From: Shiella aurantiaca
GTDB lineage: Bacteria > Bacteroidota > Bacteroidia > Cytophagales > Cyclobacteriaceae
DNA: 64,000 bases
Assembly: GCA_030412945.1 (NCBI GenBank)
Contig: JAUHJS010000006.1
Span: 62,001-126,000, forward strand
Direction: 5' to 3'
Part shown: positions 9,301 through 21,300 of the stretch, piece after piece
How the letters are laid out: each line of letters starts with the position of its first letter
Position numbering within the stretch: the first letter of the stretch is position 1
Made by a program: the position numbers and the translations under genes
Notes under the pieces: generated by a model
The model's database searches: none
Seen by the model: the letters and a program-made list of their open reading frames with translations, nothing else
What the model was told of the DNA's origin: nothing

Positions 9301-12300
9301 CCTGTTCCGGTTAATTTAACTAATCCATTCAATGAAACAGTACCTGAGGTGTTCTTCTGCCAGCTACCAATTACCTCAATTATATCATCTGAAGATGAAC
9401 TTATAAGAGTTCCGCTTATGGTTATATCGCCATTAACGGTTAAATCCTGATTAGCATCTGAAGTTGAAATAGTTAGTGTTGCTCCGGAATTTATAGTAAG
9501 GTTGGCTACCAAAGCCCCATCCACACTAATCAGCGGTTGATTAACAGAAGATGCTATAATCACATTTTCAGCACCGGTAGGTACAATATTTGGCCCCGAG
9601 CTAGCTGTCCAGTTATCAGCAACAAACCAGTTTGTGTTCAGACTGCCGTCCCAGGTTAGCGTCACCGGACCTGTCCAATCAATGAGGTTATTAGGGTCGT
9701 TATCGAAACTTTCTCCCGCAAAAACACCCGTTGCATTATAAAACTCTAATGTACCCGAGCCCGCGGCTAGTTTTACCACATTGGCTGATGAACCTCCAGG
9801 GGCAACGGGGAAATTCACATTTTCTATACGATTAGCTCCGGTAAGGTTTTGTGTATTTTCAATACGCAACATATATCCATTACCCGCTCCATTAGTAAAT
9901 GTTCCGTCACTGAAGTTATCTGTTGCATCAATTGTTGCAGTAGATGAAATTACAATCCCATTCTGGTCAAAATACTCAAACAAATAATTTCGCGCTTTTA
10001 TCATTCCATTTACTTGGAAGGCATAACGACCAAAATTTGTTGCATTTCGTGATACAATGGCTGGGTTTACCGATGAGCCAATTATTTCAATAGTGCCTGA
10101 GGCATTTACTGTCAAAGTGGTATTGTCGCCAAGCCTTAAAGATCCGCCATCGCCCAATTGAAGTATACCTGAAATAGAAACAGCATCAGCCCCATTTCCC
10201 AATTGAAGTGCTTTACCATTTCCATTAAGGATACCATTGTCAAGATAAAAATTTCCATATGCGTTCAATTCATCAACGATAACAAACTCAGTAGATGCCC
10301 CATCGAAGGTAATGTTATTAAAAATCGAGGCATTAGTTTGAAGATTAACCGTTCCTGTCGGTTTGTTAAAGATGTACCATCCACTATTTGCAATGGTTCC
10401 GTCTATCACAATTAAATCGCCACCAACTGTAATGGTCCTGCCATTAGCGGTAAAGGTCCCATCATTTACTCTTAATGTTCCGGCAAGAGTTAATGCACTA
10501 TTGGTACTTACCTGGCCAGAGGTTTTATTGAGAGTAATCCGATTGAACGGGTTTGTTGATGTTACAGCAACAAAGATTGATTGATTGGCTGCTTCTTCAA
10601 AAATTACTTCACCTCCACGAGGAATAAAGGTACCTCCACCGTTGTTGTTCCAGTTTCCAGAAATATTAATGCTATAATTGCTAGGGCTAACATCGAGTGT
10701 GGCAGTACTAAAGGCCAAATCCTGACTAACTAAGATATCACCTCCAAGGGTTTTAACATTCGAATTCCTCATGTCAAGGCGCGCATAGTTGGTAGGATAA
10801 ATAGTCTGATCGCTCGTACCTCTGTAGGACACCCTACTATCAGTTTGCAAATCATAAAAAGCAAAACCTGAAGGGAAGTTATTGGCTCCAAAAATCCATA
10901 TCTCCTCTGCGTTCTCGAGGGTGAAGGTTCCTTGTCCATTACTACTAGTAATCTGATACTCTTGAAAGTTGGCATAGTTAATACCTGCCTTAAGGGTAAC
11001 GTCACCTGTTAAGGTAACATCACCAGCAAGAGTAAACACCCCTCCCTGATTATTAACAACAAGGGAATTAAGGTTAGAAGCATTTAGCGTTTGCGTTCCA
11101 GCCCTATCAAACTCAATGGCGCCTGTGCCTGTATAAGTACCCGTTCCAGTCCAAGCAGTTCCGCCAAACAGGTGAGTATTTCCACCGTCTTCAAAACTTG
11201 CCCCGGCTTGAATAAGCACATTGCCGTTCATATCGAGAATACTACCTCCGTCCGCAACAAGCGAAGAGTACACTGTTAATGCACCTTGAATTGTAGCGTT
11301 GCCATAGAAATTCTTATCGCTAGTTCCAGCTACATCCAGATTATAAAATGTGCCGTTGGTAATATTCTGAAGGCCACCATTCAATATTACTTTACCTACA
11401 GTGCTTGTGGTAAATACTCCGTTGTTGGTTAAGTTTCCATCAAGATTAATCGTGTAATTATTGGTGGATGGTGTTAACGTTCCATTATTGATAGTAAGAC
11501 TGCCTGAAACATTAATAGTGCTACCGACCAAAATAAATTCTGTAGAAGTATTATTCACAACAAGATTATAGAAAGCTGCTGTTCCGGGAGTTATTACGGA
11601 TGAGCCTGTTCCGGTAATAAATTCTACGGTGCCACTGCCATTATTAAATACACCATTGGTCCCTTTGGTCCATGAGCCATTAACTGTAATCAAAGTTCCG
11701 GAGTTACTTATGGCTAATACCGCCACACTTGTTCCCGTACCTATGGTTACGTCTCCGTTTACTTCTAGGTCATGTCCATTCTGTACAGAAAGCTGTCCAT
11801 TACTAATGAGCAGGCTCTTACATTCGGCATCACTGGTAGAAATAATCGGGTTATTTGGGCTACCAGCAGGAATATTGGCCGTGATGGTTGTAGTAGGAAT
11901 GGTTGCGGGGCTCCAGTTGTTGGCATTGTGCCAATCGGTACTCACATTGCCTATCCACGTTACTGATGTTACTCCTGGCCAAACAAGCTTTCCTGTTATC
12001 GCTGCTACAATTCCCTCTCCATCATCCTCAAAATTAAAATCACCTAGGTTACCGGTAATATCAGGAACAAATGTGATGGTACCAATGGCTGAGGCTGCTC
12101 TTCGCACATTGAAGTGTGTGCCTTGAGTAGGTGTTCCGCTGAAATTAAATACTACGTTAGCTATTGTATTAACGCCTGTTGCATCGGCATTCAAGGTAAG
12201 ATAGCGTTTTATACCTGCGTTGGTACGAATATTCGACCATGTACCATCAGAGAAGTTATTGGTAGCATGGAGTGTTGCAGTTGACTGCACATCCATACCA

Positions 12301-15300
12301 GCATCTGAAAGATATTCAATCAGGTAAAACCTCGCCTCTATTGTTCCTGTGGTTATGTTAATCTGAGTTTCTGCACCCGCTACACCGGTTTGATGCCTTG
12401 TAATAGTGGCTACATTGCCCGATGTACCAACTAGGCGGAGTGTACCCGTTACGTTAAGTACGCATTGGGATGTTCTGTTATCAAAAGAAAGCGTGGCATT
12501 TTCGTCTACTTCCAAGGTTCCGGCAACGGAGTAGGTTTTACCTCCCGCCACATTGGTTCCAAGATTTAGCCTATTGCTATTCAGGTCTACTGTAGCATTA
12601 GCTCCTATGGTCATATCACGAGTTACCGTAGTGGTAGCCGACTGGAGTGTGTAACTAGTGGCAACTGAGGGCGCAAAGTTTACAAAATTAAAGCTTGAGC
12701 CTCCGGTGGTAATGGTTTCCGTTCCTCCTACCCCATTAAAGTTTACCGTATTTCCATTGGCAGTGAAGCCTCCACCCGAGTTTGTCCAGCTTCCGGTCAG
12801 TGTAATGTTATATGGGCCTGCACCGGTGTTAAGTGTTGATGAAGTTATGGTCAAATCATTTACTGACCAGGTTGAGGTCATGGTTTTAGTACCCGTTCCG
12901 CTTATGGTCACATTATTTGCCACAAAGCTTGGGGTAGTAATTGTCTGATTACCTCCATCAAATTCAATATTTGCTGCAGCGGTAGTCCATGTAGAGTTGT
13001 TAGTTACGGTTCCAGCAATGGTATGCGTAAGTGCCCCCATTGAAACTGAGCTTCCCGTATTAATAGTGAATGATCCGTTAACATCCACCCCATTCGCGCT
13101 GAATGTTTTTACGCCTGCTCCACTAAATGCCACATTATTGAAACTATTGTTAGCTCCAGGGTTGATGGACTGAGCAGTAGCCTTATCGAAGGTAAAGAGA
13201 TTGGCCGTATGATTGAATGTACCGTTGTTATTGGCAAAGGCGGCTCCGTTCATAGTGATATCTCTGGCTGTATTTACAGTAACTCCGCTATTAACCGTCA
13301 GATTACCTTGTATGGTAATTATGTCATTACCATCGCCAAGGGTTTTGGTACCTGATCCTGCAAAAACTATGGTTGGAATGGTAAGCGCAGTGACGTTTAC
13401 CGCAGGAGTGGTAGCCCGTATAGTTTGCGCTACACCGTCCAAGGTAAGCAGGATACTCGAAGAAGATGGCGTGTAGTTGGCTATTGAAATAGTTGGGCCG
13501 GCTACCGATATATTTCTTCCATTATCTATATACGTTGCACTTTCTGTATCCCATAAACCATCTACATTCAGGTTGGCTACTCCATCGCTCGTCACAGTTT
13601 TGGCATTACTGAAATAAAGGTTTCCATAAGTTACACCAGAGAACAATATTTGGTTTACACCAGCAGCACTGTTAAGATCGGTCGTACTTGTTGGGTCTAT
13701 GCTATATGTAAAACCCGTTGGGTATGCTATTGAAGGGGAAGCAACGGCTGTATTTAAATTTGATCCACCCGAAAGAGTGAATATCCCCGTTCCATCACCG
13801 GTTATGGTGAATCCTTGCATATTTAATGTTACGCCCGATTGAACGGTAATACTTCCTGTGATGCTAAGGTTACTATTCAATACTTTAGCACGCTGACCAC
13901 CCAATATCATATTGTTATAAGTGGTGATATCAGCATCCATACACCAGCTTGAGCTGCCCGGATCGCAAATATCGTTCGTGCCTACGTGGATAAGGGTAGA
14001 ATTGCCTGTTCCCCAATTAATATTTGATCCGGTAGCTGCGTTAATGCTTCCTGTTAGGGTAAGGTTGGCATCGTTGGTGGCCATATCCAATGTAGTGGTG
14101 GCATCATTTAAGGTCAATGTGCCTGTTACTTCTAGATGGCCAAGTGCCGTTTTGGTTGTGGTGGCCGAAGTAGCTCTTCTTAGCCGCAAGTTACCGTAAG
14201 TAGTAGCAAAAATATTTTGGTTAATATCAGCTATATACTCAAATGTACTGTTGGGGGCTATAGAAATAGTCTCAAATCCGCTGGGGAAATTATTAATTCC
14301 TCTCAATTGAACTGTGGCATTTCCTGCAACGGTAAAAGTATTTGAACCTCCGGCACCGCTGATCTGATGTACGCCAAAGTTCACCGTTCCTACACCTGAA
14401 GAAACAAGAAAATCTCCATTAACCACAGAGGGCTGGTTGAATGTTTTGGTTCCTGTTCCGCCAAAAACCAAGGTGTTGAAAGTGGTAACAAAAGATCCGT
14501 TGTCAATGGTCTGATTGACTCCATTGAAGGTTACAGAGCCAGCCCCAGTTTGAATAAATGCTGTTGTTGAAGCATTGTTAACCCAGTTTTCTGCTACCTG
14601 AATACTGTTTGAGCCAGCATCAATAGCAGTATTAGTCCCCAAAGTAAGTCTCCTAGAGATACTTATGTTGCTCGCTAATAGCTTGGTACTTAAGGCGGCA
14701 GCTGCAAGTGTTTCCAGATTATAGAAGGTGCCTCCAGAAATGGTTTGTATACCCGCTATTGATTGATCGAGGAAAACATCCGCAGCCCTTGGAGTAAACG
14801 ATCCTGTTCCTGAAACTTCCCAGTTTCCTGAAAGGTAAATATCGTAATTGTCTGAAGTAGCATCTAGCGTACCGTTGCTAATTAATAACTTCCCGTTTAC
14901 ATCAATATTTGACGCGAGATTGTATGTGGCTCCACCGTTAATGGTGAGGTTATTAAATGCTCTTCCGGCTGTAGTACCCGCATTTATTGTATTGATACCA
15001 GAGGTACCAGTAAAGACTACCGTCCCGCTTCCGGGATTAAATGTGCCTAGATTAGACCAGGAGGTACCTACATTAATAAGGCTATTAGCATCCGTTACGG
15101 TAACTGTTGTCCCTACACCTATGATAAGGTTTTCGTTCAAGTTCAAATCAAAACCGCCCGTAACTTCGAGCGTTATGGCTGCACCGCCCTGTGCATCAAG
15201 AATAACTCTTCTTGGTGTGGCGTTAGCTGTTTTAATACTTACTGTATAGGCTCCTGCTAGTTGATCATGATTCAAATAAACGATATCGTTAGCGGGGTTT

Positions 15301-18300
15301 GAGGGTACAGTATTGCTGAACCAGTTGGCCGGTCTATGCCAATCGGTGTTATCGGTACCATCGGCCCCAACCCAAAAGAAACCATCAGGGAATGTCCAGA
15401 GGATCAGGGTTCCAGGGTTGGCATCATCGTTATCGTAAGATTCACCAGCCAGGCCACCATTGGCATCTGTAAAGGTTATGGAACCTGTACCAGATGTTCT
15501 TGCTACGTTAAAGCTTGGGCCTACATTAAACGAAACGTTATCAACTGAAAAATCAGTAAAATTAAGGCCTGTTAGGGTCAGATATTGTGAACCCGCCCCA
15601 CCGGAGAATGTCCCGTTTGAGAAGTTGTGAGTAGCATCGATTGTTCCACCGGAAATGGTTACTCCTGTAGATATTGTGCTTTGAATAAGATAGTATTCCG
15701 CTTCAATTATACCAGAGGTTTGGGTAACTGTATATCCTGTAGTACTGGAGGTGCCCAGAATTGCCGGATTGCCGTCTACCCCCACAATCCGCAAAGTTCC
15801 GCCATTGTTTAATAGGTTATTATTATTTGCAAGTAACACTTGCGCCCCGGCATCTATATCCAAAGTGGTTCCGGTATTGATAATTAGCCTGTTGGCAGTC
15901 GCATTACCCGTGAATGATAGTGTGTACCCACTCAAATTGAATGTACCACCGTTAAGCGTTATAGAATGGGAATTGGCAATAGTAAGATTATTTGCCAAGC
16001 TGTAAACAATACCGGGTGCTTCAAAAAAGATATCGCGCAGGGTAGAACCTCCTGAATTAATTGTGGGGCTCCCTGAAGAGGCATTAAGGGTAATCTGGCT
16101 GGCTGCATTATTCTGATCAAATGCTCCCCCTGTGTTTGAAAGACTTCCTGCCAGATATACATCAAAAGTATTGGTACGGAAAGTACCCGATGAAATAATC
16201 AGATTGTTATCAATATCAATATCGCCACCAAGCACAATTACTCCGGTAGAATTGTTGATATCAACATTATAAAACACTTTGCCGGCTCCCGTTCCTCCGG
16301 GGTTTATGGTGCTTGTACTTCCATTAAAAGTAACAGTACCAGTATTCGGCACAAAAGTACCATTGTTGTTCCAGTTGCCTCCCAAAGTAATTCCATAATT
16401 GGAAGCGGAAACATCAAGTGTGCTGCTTGCATTGATTGTAAGGCTATTAGCAAGGGATATGTTTCCATCCAAGGTTTTAGTACCCGTACCCGCAAAAACC
16501 ACATTACCAAAATTAGATGAACTAATCGACTGATTGGCTCCGTCAAATGTCAGTGTTCTATTGGTATGGTTAAAGCTGCCATCGTTTATCCAATTCCCCC
16601 CCACAGTTAAGTTGGCAAAATAGGTACCATCCCAACTGGCATCTACAGTAGAGGCTGTGATGGTAACATCCCCATCGATATCAATAAGGTTATCGGTATC
16701 GTCCCTGAACCTTTTGATTCCGGCATTACTGAATGAAATATTATTGAAGGAACCTGCGCCTTCCTGTCTGATTGACTGAAGATCGGGCCCATCGAAAGCC
16801 ATGGTACTTCCGGTACTAATAATGGTGGTTCCTGTATTGGCTGTCCAGTTATCGCCCAAACTAAGAGTTACATTACTAAAATCGAATGTGGCATTGTCTT
16901 GAGCAAGCGTTACAGATCGATTAATATCCAGGTCAGTTAGGGCCGTTACCGTTCTGAATGATGCGTTAGTTTTATTGATATTCAACGCTCCGAAATAGCT
17001 ATTGCCATTTGAAGAAATAGTTTGGTTGGCAGAAGTGCCGTCAAAGGTTACAGTACCTGTTGTTTGTATATACTGACCCGAACCTCCATTAACCCAATTC
17101 CCATCTAGATTTATATTGTAGGTTGATGCATCGAAGATAGCGCCATCGCTTACTGTGAAATTCCCTAAAAGGTTAATGTTTCCGATTAATGATGCTGTTC
17201 CGCTATTCGAAACGGTTAGGTTATTAAAATTGCTTGCACTTACATTCTGATTTACGCCATCCAAAACGATAGTTCCTGTTGGCAAAGGATAATATGCAGT
17301 AGTTAAGGCAAAATCGCCTGCTACGGTATGGGTAAACCCTCCATCTACAAATACCGGATTACCTCCCGTTCTCTCAATCCTTCCGTTAATATCCAGCCCA
17401 GCAAAAGCCGATTTGTTTCCGTTATTTTCAAATTGAAGAATTCCATAAGCAAAACCATCGGCCAAATCCTGATTACCATTTAAATCGTATCGTATGCGAC
17501 TTTCCGGATCAAGGCTAACACTAGTGAAGGTTGCCATTGCCGTACGGAAACTACCGGCTCCTGTACCGGCTGAGGTATTGTATCTTACATAAGGGCCTAG
17601 AATAAATGATGAACCCGCGCCCCCCGTAATATGGAAAGCATCTGGATCAATCACCAATAATACGCTATTTGCACCTCCGGGATTTGAGGCATTAAAGCTA
17701 CCCGTAAGTGTAATATTGGCCTGAATTGCCTTGGTTCTGGTTGCCGTAGGCAGACCCTGAGTAATCGTGAAATTATTGAAGGAGTAGGTTCCTGCTGAAA
17801 TGGTTTGATTTAGGTCGTCTGCATCAAGAATCAGGTTACCATTTCCATTGATTGTACCCGAACCACCGGTAAGGTTTCCGCCTACCGTTATTGTATGGGT
17901 ATTTAGATTGAATGTAACATTGCTATTGAGAGTTAGCGTACCCTCTATTTCAATGGAAGACTCAAGGGTTTTAACGTGCGCAGCGGTACCGTCCAAAGAT
18001 ACGTTTCCATACGTATGCCCACCCCTCACTGTTTGTGCTGCTGTATTTCTGAATCTGGTAGTAGAGGTGGCTCCAAAGCTATAGCTCGCGAAACCTGTGG
18101 GGAAGTTATCAGTTCCTTCCAATTGGATGGCTGCCCCATTACTTATTGAAAAGGCGTGTCCTGTATCTGTTATGCTAGAGCCCGACTGTAGCACAAACGT
18201 ACCTGAGGTAATCGAAAGATTGTTATTTATCGATAAGGACTTGCCGGAAAGCAGGGAAACATTACCTGCAATTGTTAATTCGGCCGTACCGAGAGACAAG

Positions 18301-21300
18301 GTATTGTCATTTGAATCATTTATATTACCTCCTGTAATAGTTACCGAACCGGAAAGATTGCTGGTACCCGCCAGATTTATACCATTCCCTATTTGTATTG
18401 TAGCATCACCTGCTACGGTGGCTCCGGTATTTACCGTAAACAAACTGGCAATATAGGGTGAGGATATGGCTCCGGTAAGCGTTTTGGCATTGACTCCACC
18501 ATTGGAGAATGCTACTCCAAAGAAAGAAGAGTTATTAAGGTTGATGTTTTGCACATTTGCACCATCGAAAGTAAATGTACCTGACGAAGCACTGAAAACA
18601 CTTCCATTGGCTACACTAAAGTCCCCTCTTAGGTTTTGATTAGTAATGGTAGTAACTATAGAGTTATTGGAAACACTGAAATTACCATTTATTGTAAGGT
18701 TAGCTCCCAAAGTAAGTACCCCTCCACCGTTTACGGTTAGGTTATTGAAAGTAGCTGTGGTGCTAATATTTTGACTTGTTGTAGAATTAAACTGTATGGT
18801 TCCTCCACCGCTTAATTGACCTGTACCTGCCTCGCTCCAATTACCAGCCACTGTGTGGGTGAAATTACCATCATTGAACGTAGCTCCATCGGCAATACTT
18901 ACATTTCCATCTATGTCCAAGGCTACCTGTGCTGTGAGGTTTTTTGTTGAAGTAAGGATAAGATCATTCAATACGGGAGCTACTGAGCCTGAAACACGCG
19001 CATCGGTACCCGTTACGGTAAGGTTACAAACCCTAACAGAAGTTGGCCTGAAATTGATGCTGCCATTATTTTGTAAATTACCATTCAACGACAAGGTATG
19101 AGTAGCCGTAAAATTGCCTATAGAAACGGTTCCGTTAGCGCTTACCCCTAAAAGCTCTTGAATGACTAATGCTCGTGCAGTGGTGTTATTGCCAATCACC
19201 AGACCAGCCGCACTTCCTGATCCCACCGTGATCCTTAATACATTAATATCTTGATCAACTGTTACGGTATGTCCGTTTTGTACCACAAATACGGCAAGGC
19301 CACTGGTGAGGTCACCGGCAACGGGGTTAGCACCGCCACCTCCCGCGCTTTTGTTCCAATTGGTTAATGTACTAAACAATCCTGTGCCCTGACTGTAAAA
19401 AGTAAGGCCGGGGAAAGTCCATACAATTAGTGTTCCCGGGTTTGCATTATCCTGATCAAAATTTTCGCCTGCCAGTGTACCCGATGCATCGGAAACGGTA
19501 AAAGTTCCTGTTCCGCTGGTTCTTCTAATATTATAAGTTGGCCCTGCATCAAACTGAATCTCGTTAGCCGTAATGCCTGCGCCTATGTTCAGGCCTGTTA
19601 AATCCAGATAATGGTTGCCCGTTCCGTTGGCAAATAACCCGTTGCTGAAATTATTTGTAGAGTTGATAGTTCCTGCTGAAATGGTAAGCCCGCCTGAACC
19701 TAAATATTGAAATTCATAATGTTGGGCGAAAATTTCAGCTGAAGCTCCGTTCTGAACAATGGTATAATTACCGGAAGTGTTTCTTGATATAATTGCACGG
19801 TTGCCACTGGCGCCTACTACCCTTAACCTTCCTTGGTTAGTTATCACCCTGGTATTGGCTACTAAAAATTGCCCTCCGGCACCTATACTAAGCTCTCCAT
19901 TGGCATTGATAGTTGTGTTGCCAGCGGTGGTTATCACTCTGGAATTAACATCAAACTCAGCCCCATCGTTGATAATAATATTTCCTAAAACAGAAAAGTT
20001 AAACCCTGCAAGCAGTTCTAAGGAAGATGTAGCTAAAGTAATATCGTGAAATTCGGTTAGCGTGGGTGTTCCTGTAAGGCTGTGTACGCTCAATCCGCTT
20101 ACTGTTACATTCGCATATCTTGTGGCAGATGAATATAAATCGAACGTCCCGTTCTGAGTAATGCTTCCTGTAAGGGTAATGGAATGTATGGCGTCCGCAG
20201 CACCAACAGTAAATGTCGACCCCGCATCCACCTGCACATTATTAACATTCAACGTCCTGTTCTGGCCTGCGGTACCCCCTATTTGGAAGGTACTTGAATT
20301 GGCTACCAATAAAAGATTGCTTACGCTCACGGTGGTTTCTACCCTTTTGGCATTGGCGCCTCCTCCGTTGAAAGTAAGGTTGTAGAAACTGGCTGTTCCC
20401 GTTCCCTGCACAAGCTGGATAAAGTTATTCCGGTTAAACTGAACGGTGCTGGTACCTACCGTTGTTACCCCTCCTGTATTTACAGTCCAGTTGCCTGTTA
20501 CCGTGTGGGTGAATGTTCCTAATGCAAGAGTGGATGCATTTTCGATAGTAACCGATCCTTGTATATCAATCGCGTACCCCAATGTTGTTGTATTAGAGGT
20601 TGCATTCAGAACTAGATCATTAAATTGAGGAGTTGCTCCTGGCGTTCCTGAAAACGTATGAGCAACATTTGAGTTCATATAAACAACAGCGCGGCTATCG
20701 GCATCAAAGTACATGTCGAAAATACCGTTGATTGTTACGTCTTCATTGAATAGTACAGAGTGAGTGACATTTGGAGTATTTACAGAAAATGTGTTCCCGC
20801 TATTAATTATAACATCACCGGTAAATGTAAGGGTGCGTGCAGTAGCCGCCACACCAATTAGTACTGTAGATGCGTTTGAGATGGTGCTGGTGCCAGTAAC
20901 TTCAAAATCCCCATCTATCCGGAATGTACTTCCTCCGTTAGGTGTAAAGTTTCCTGTAACGGTGGTTTTTCCCGAAGTATGCGTCAGCGTGTGGGTACCG
21001 GCAGTAGCGGTAACAAGTAAGTTGCCTGTTACAGCTATTTGAAATGAAGAAGCACTTATCGTTACATTATTGGTTCCTGAAATCTCAAGGTTTCCACCAA
21101 CGGAAACATTTCCTGAGAAGTTTTTTGTAGATCCAAAAGTGGCCGAAATGACAAGTTGATTAAAGTTTTCGGCATTATTGACTGTTTGATTGCCCCCATC
21201 AAGATTAACCGTTGATCCGGTATTGGTAAATGTGCCAGAGTTTGTCCAGTCTCCGGCAACATTCAAAGTTCCGTTTGTAGCTGTAAGGGTTCCATTGTTT

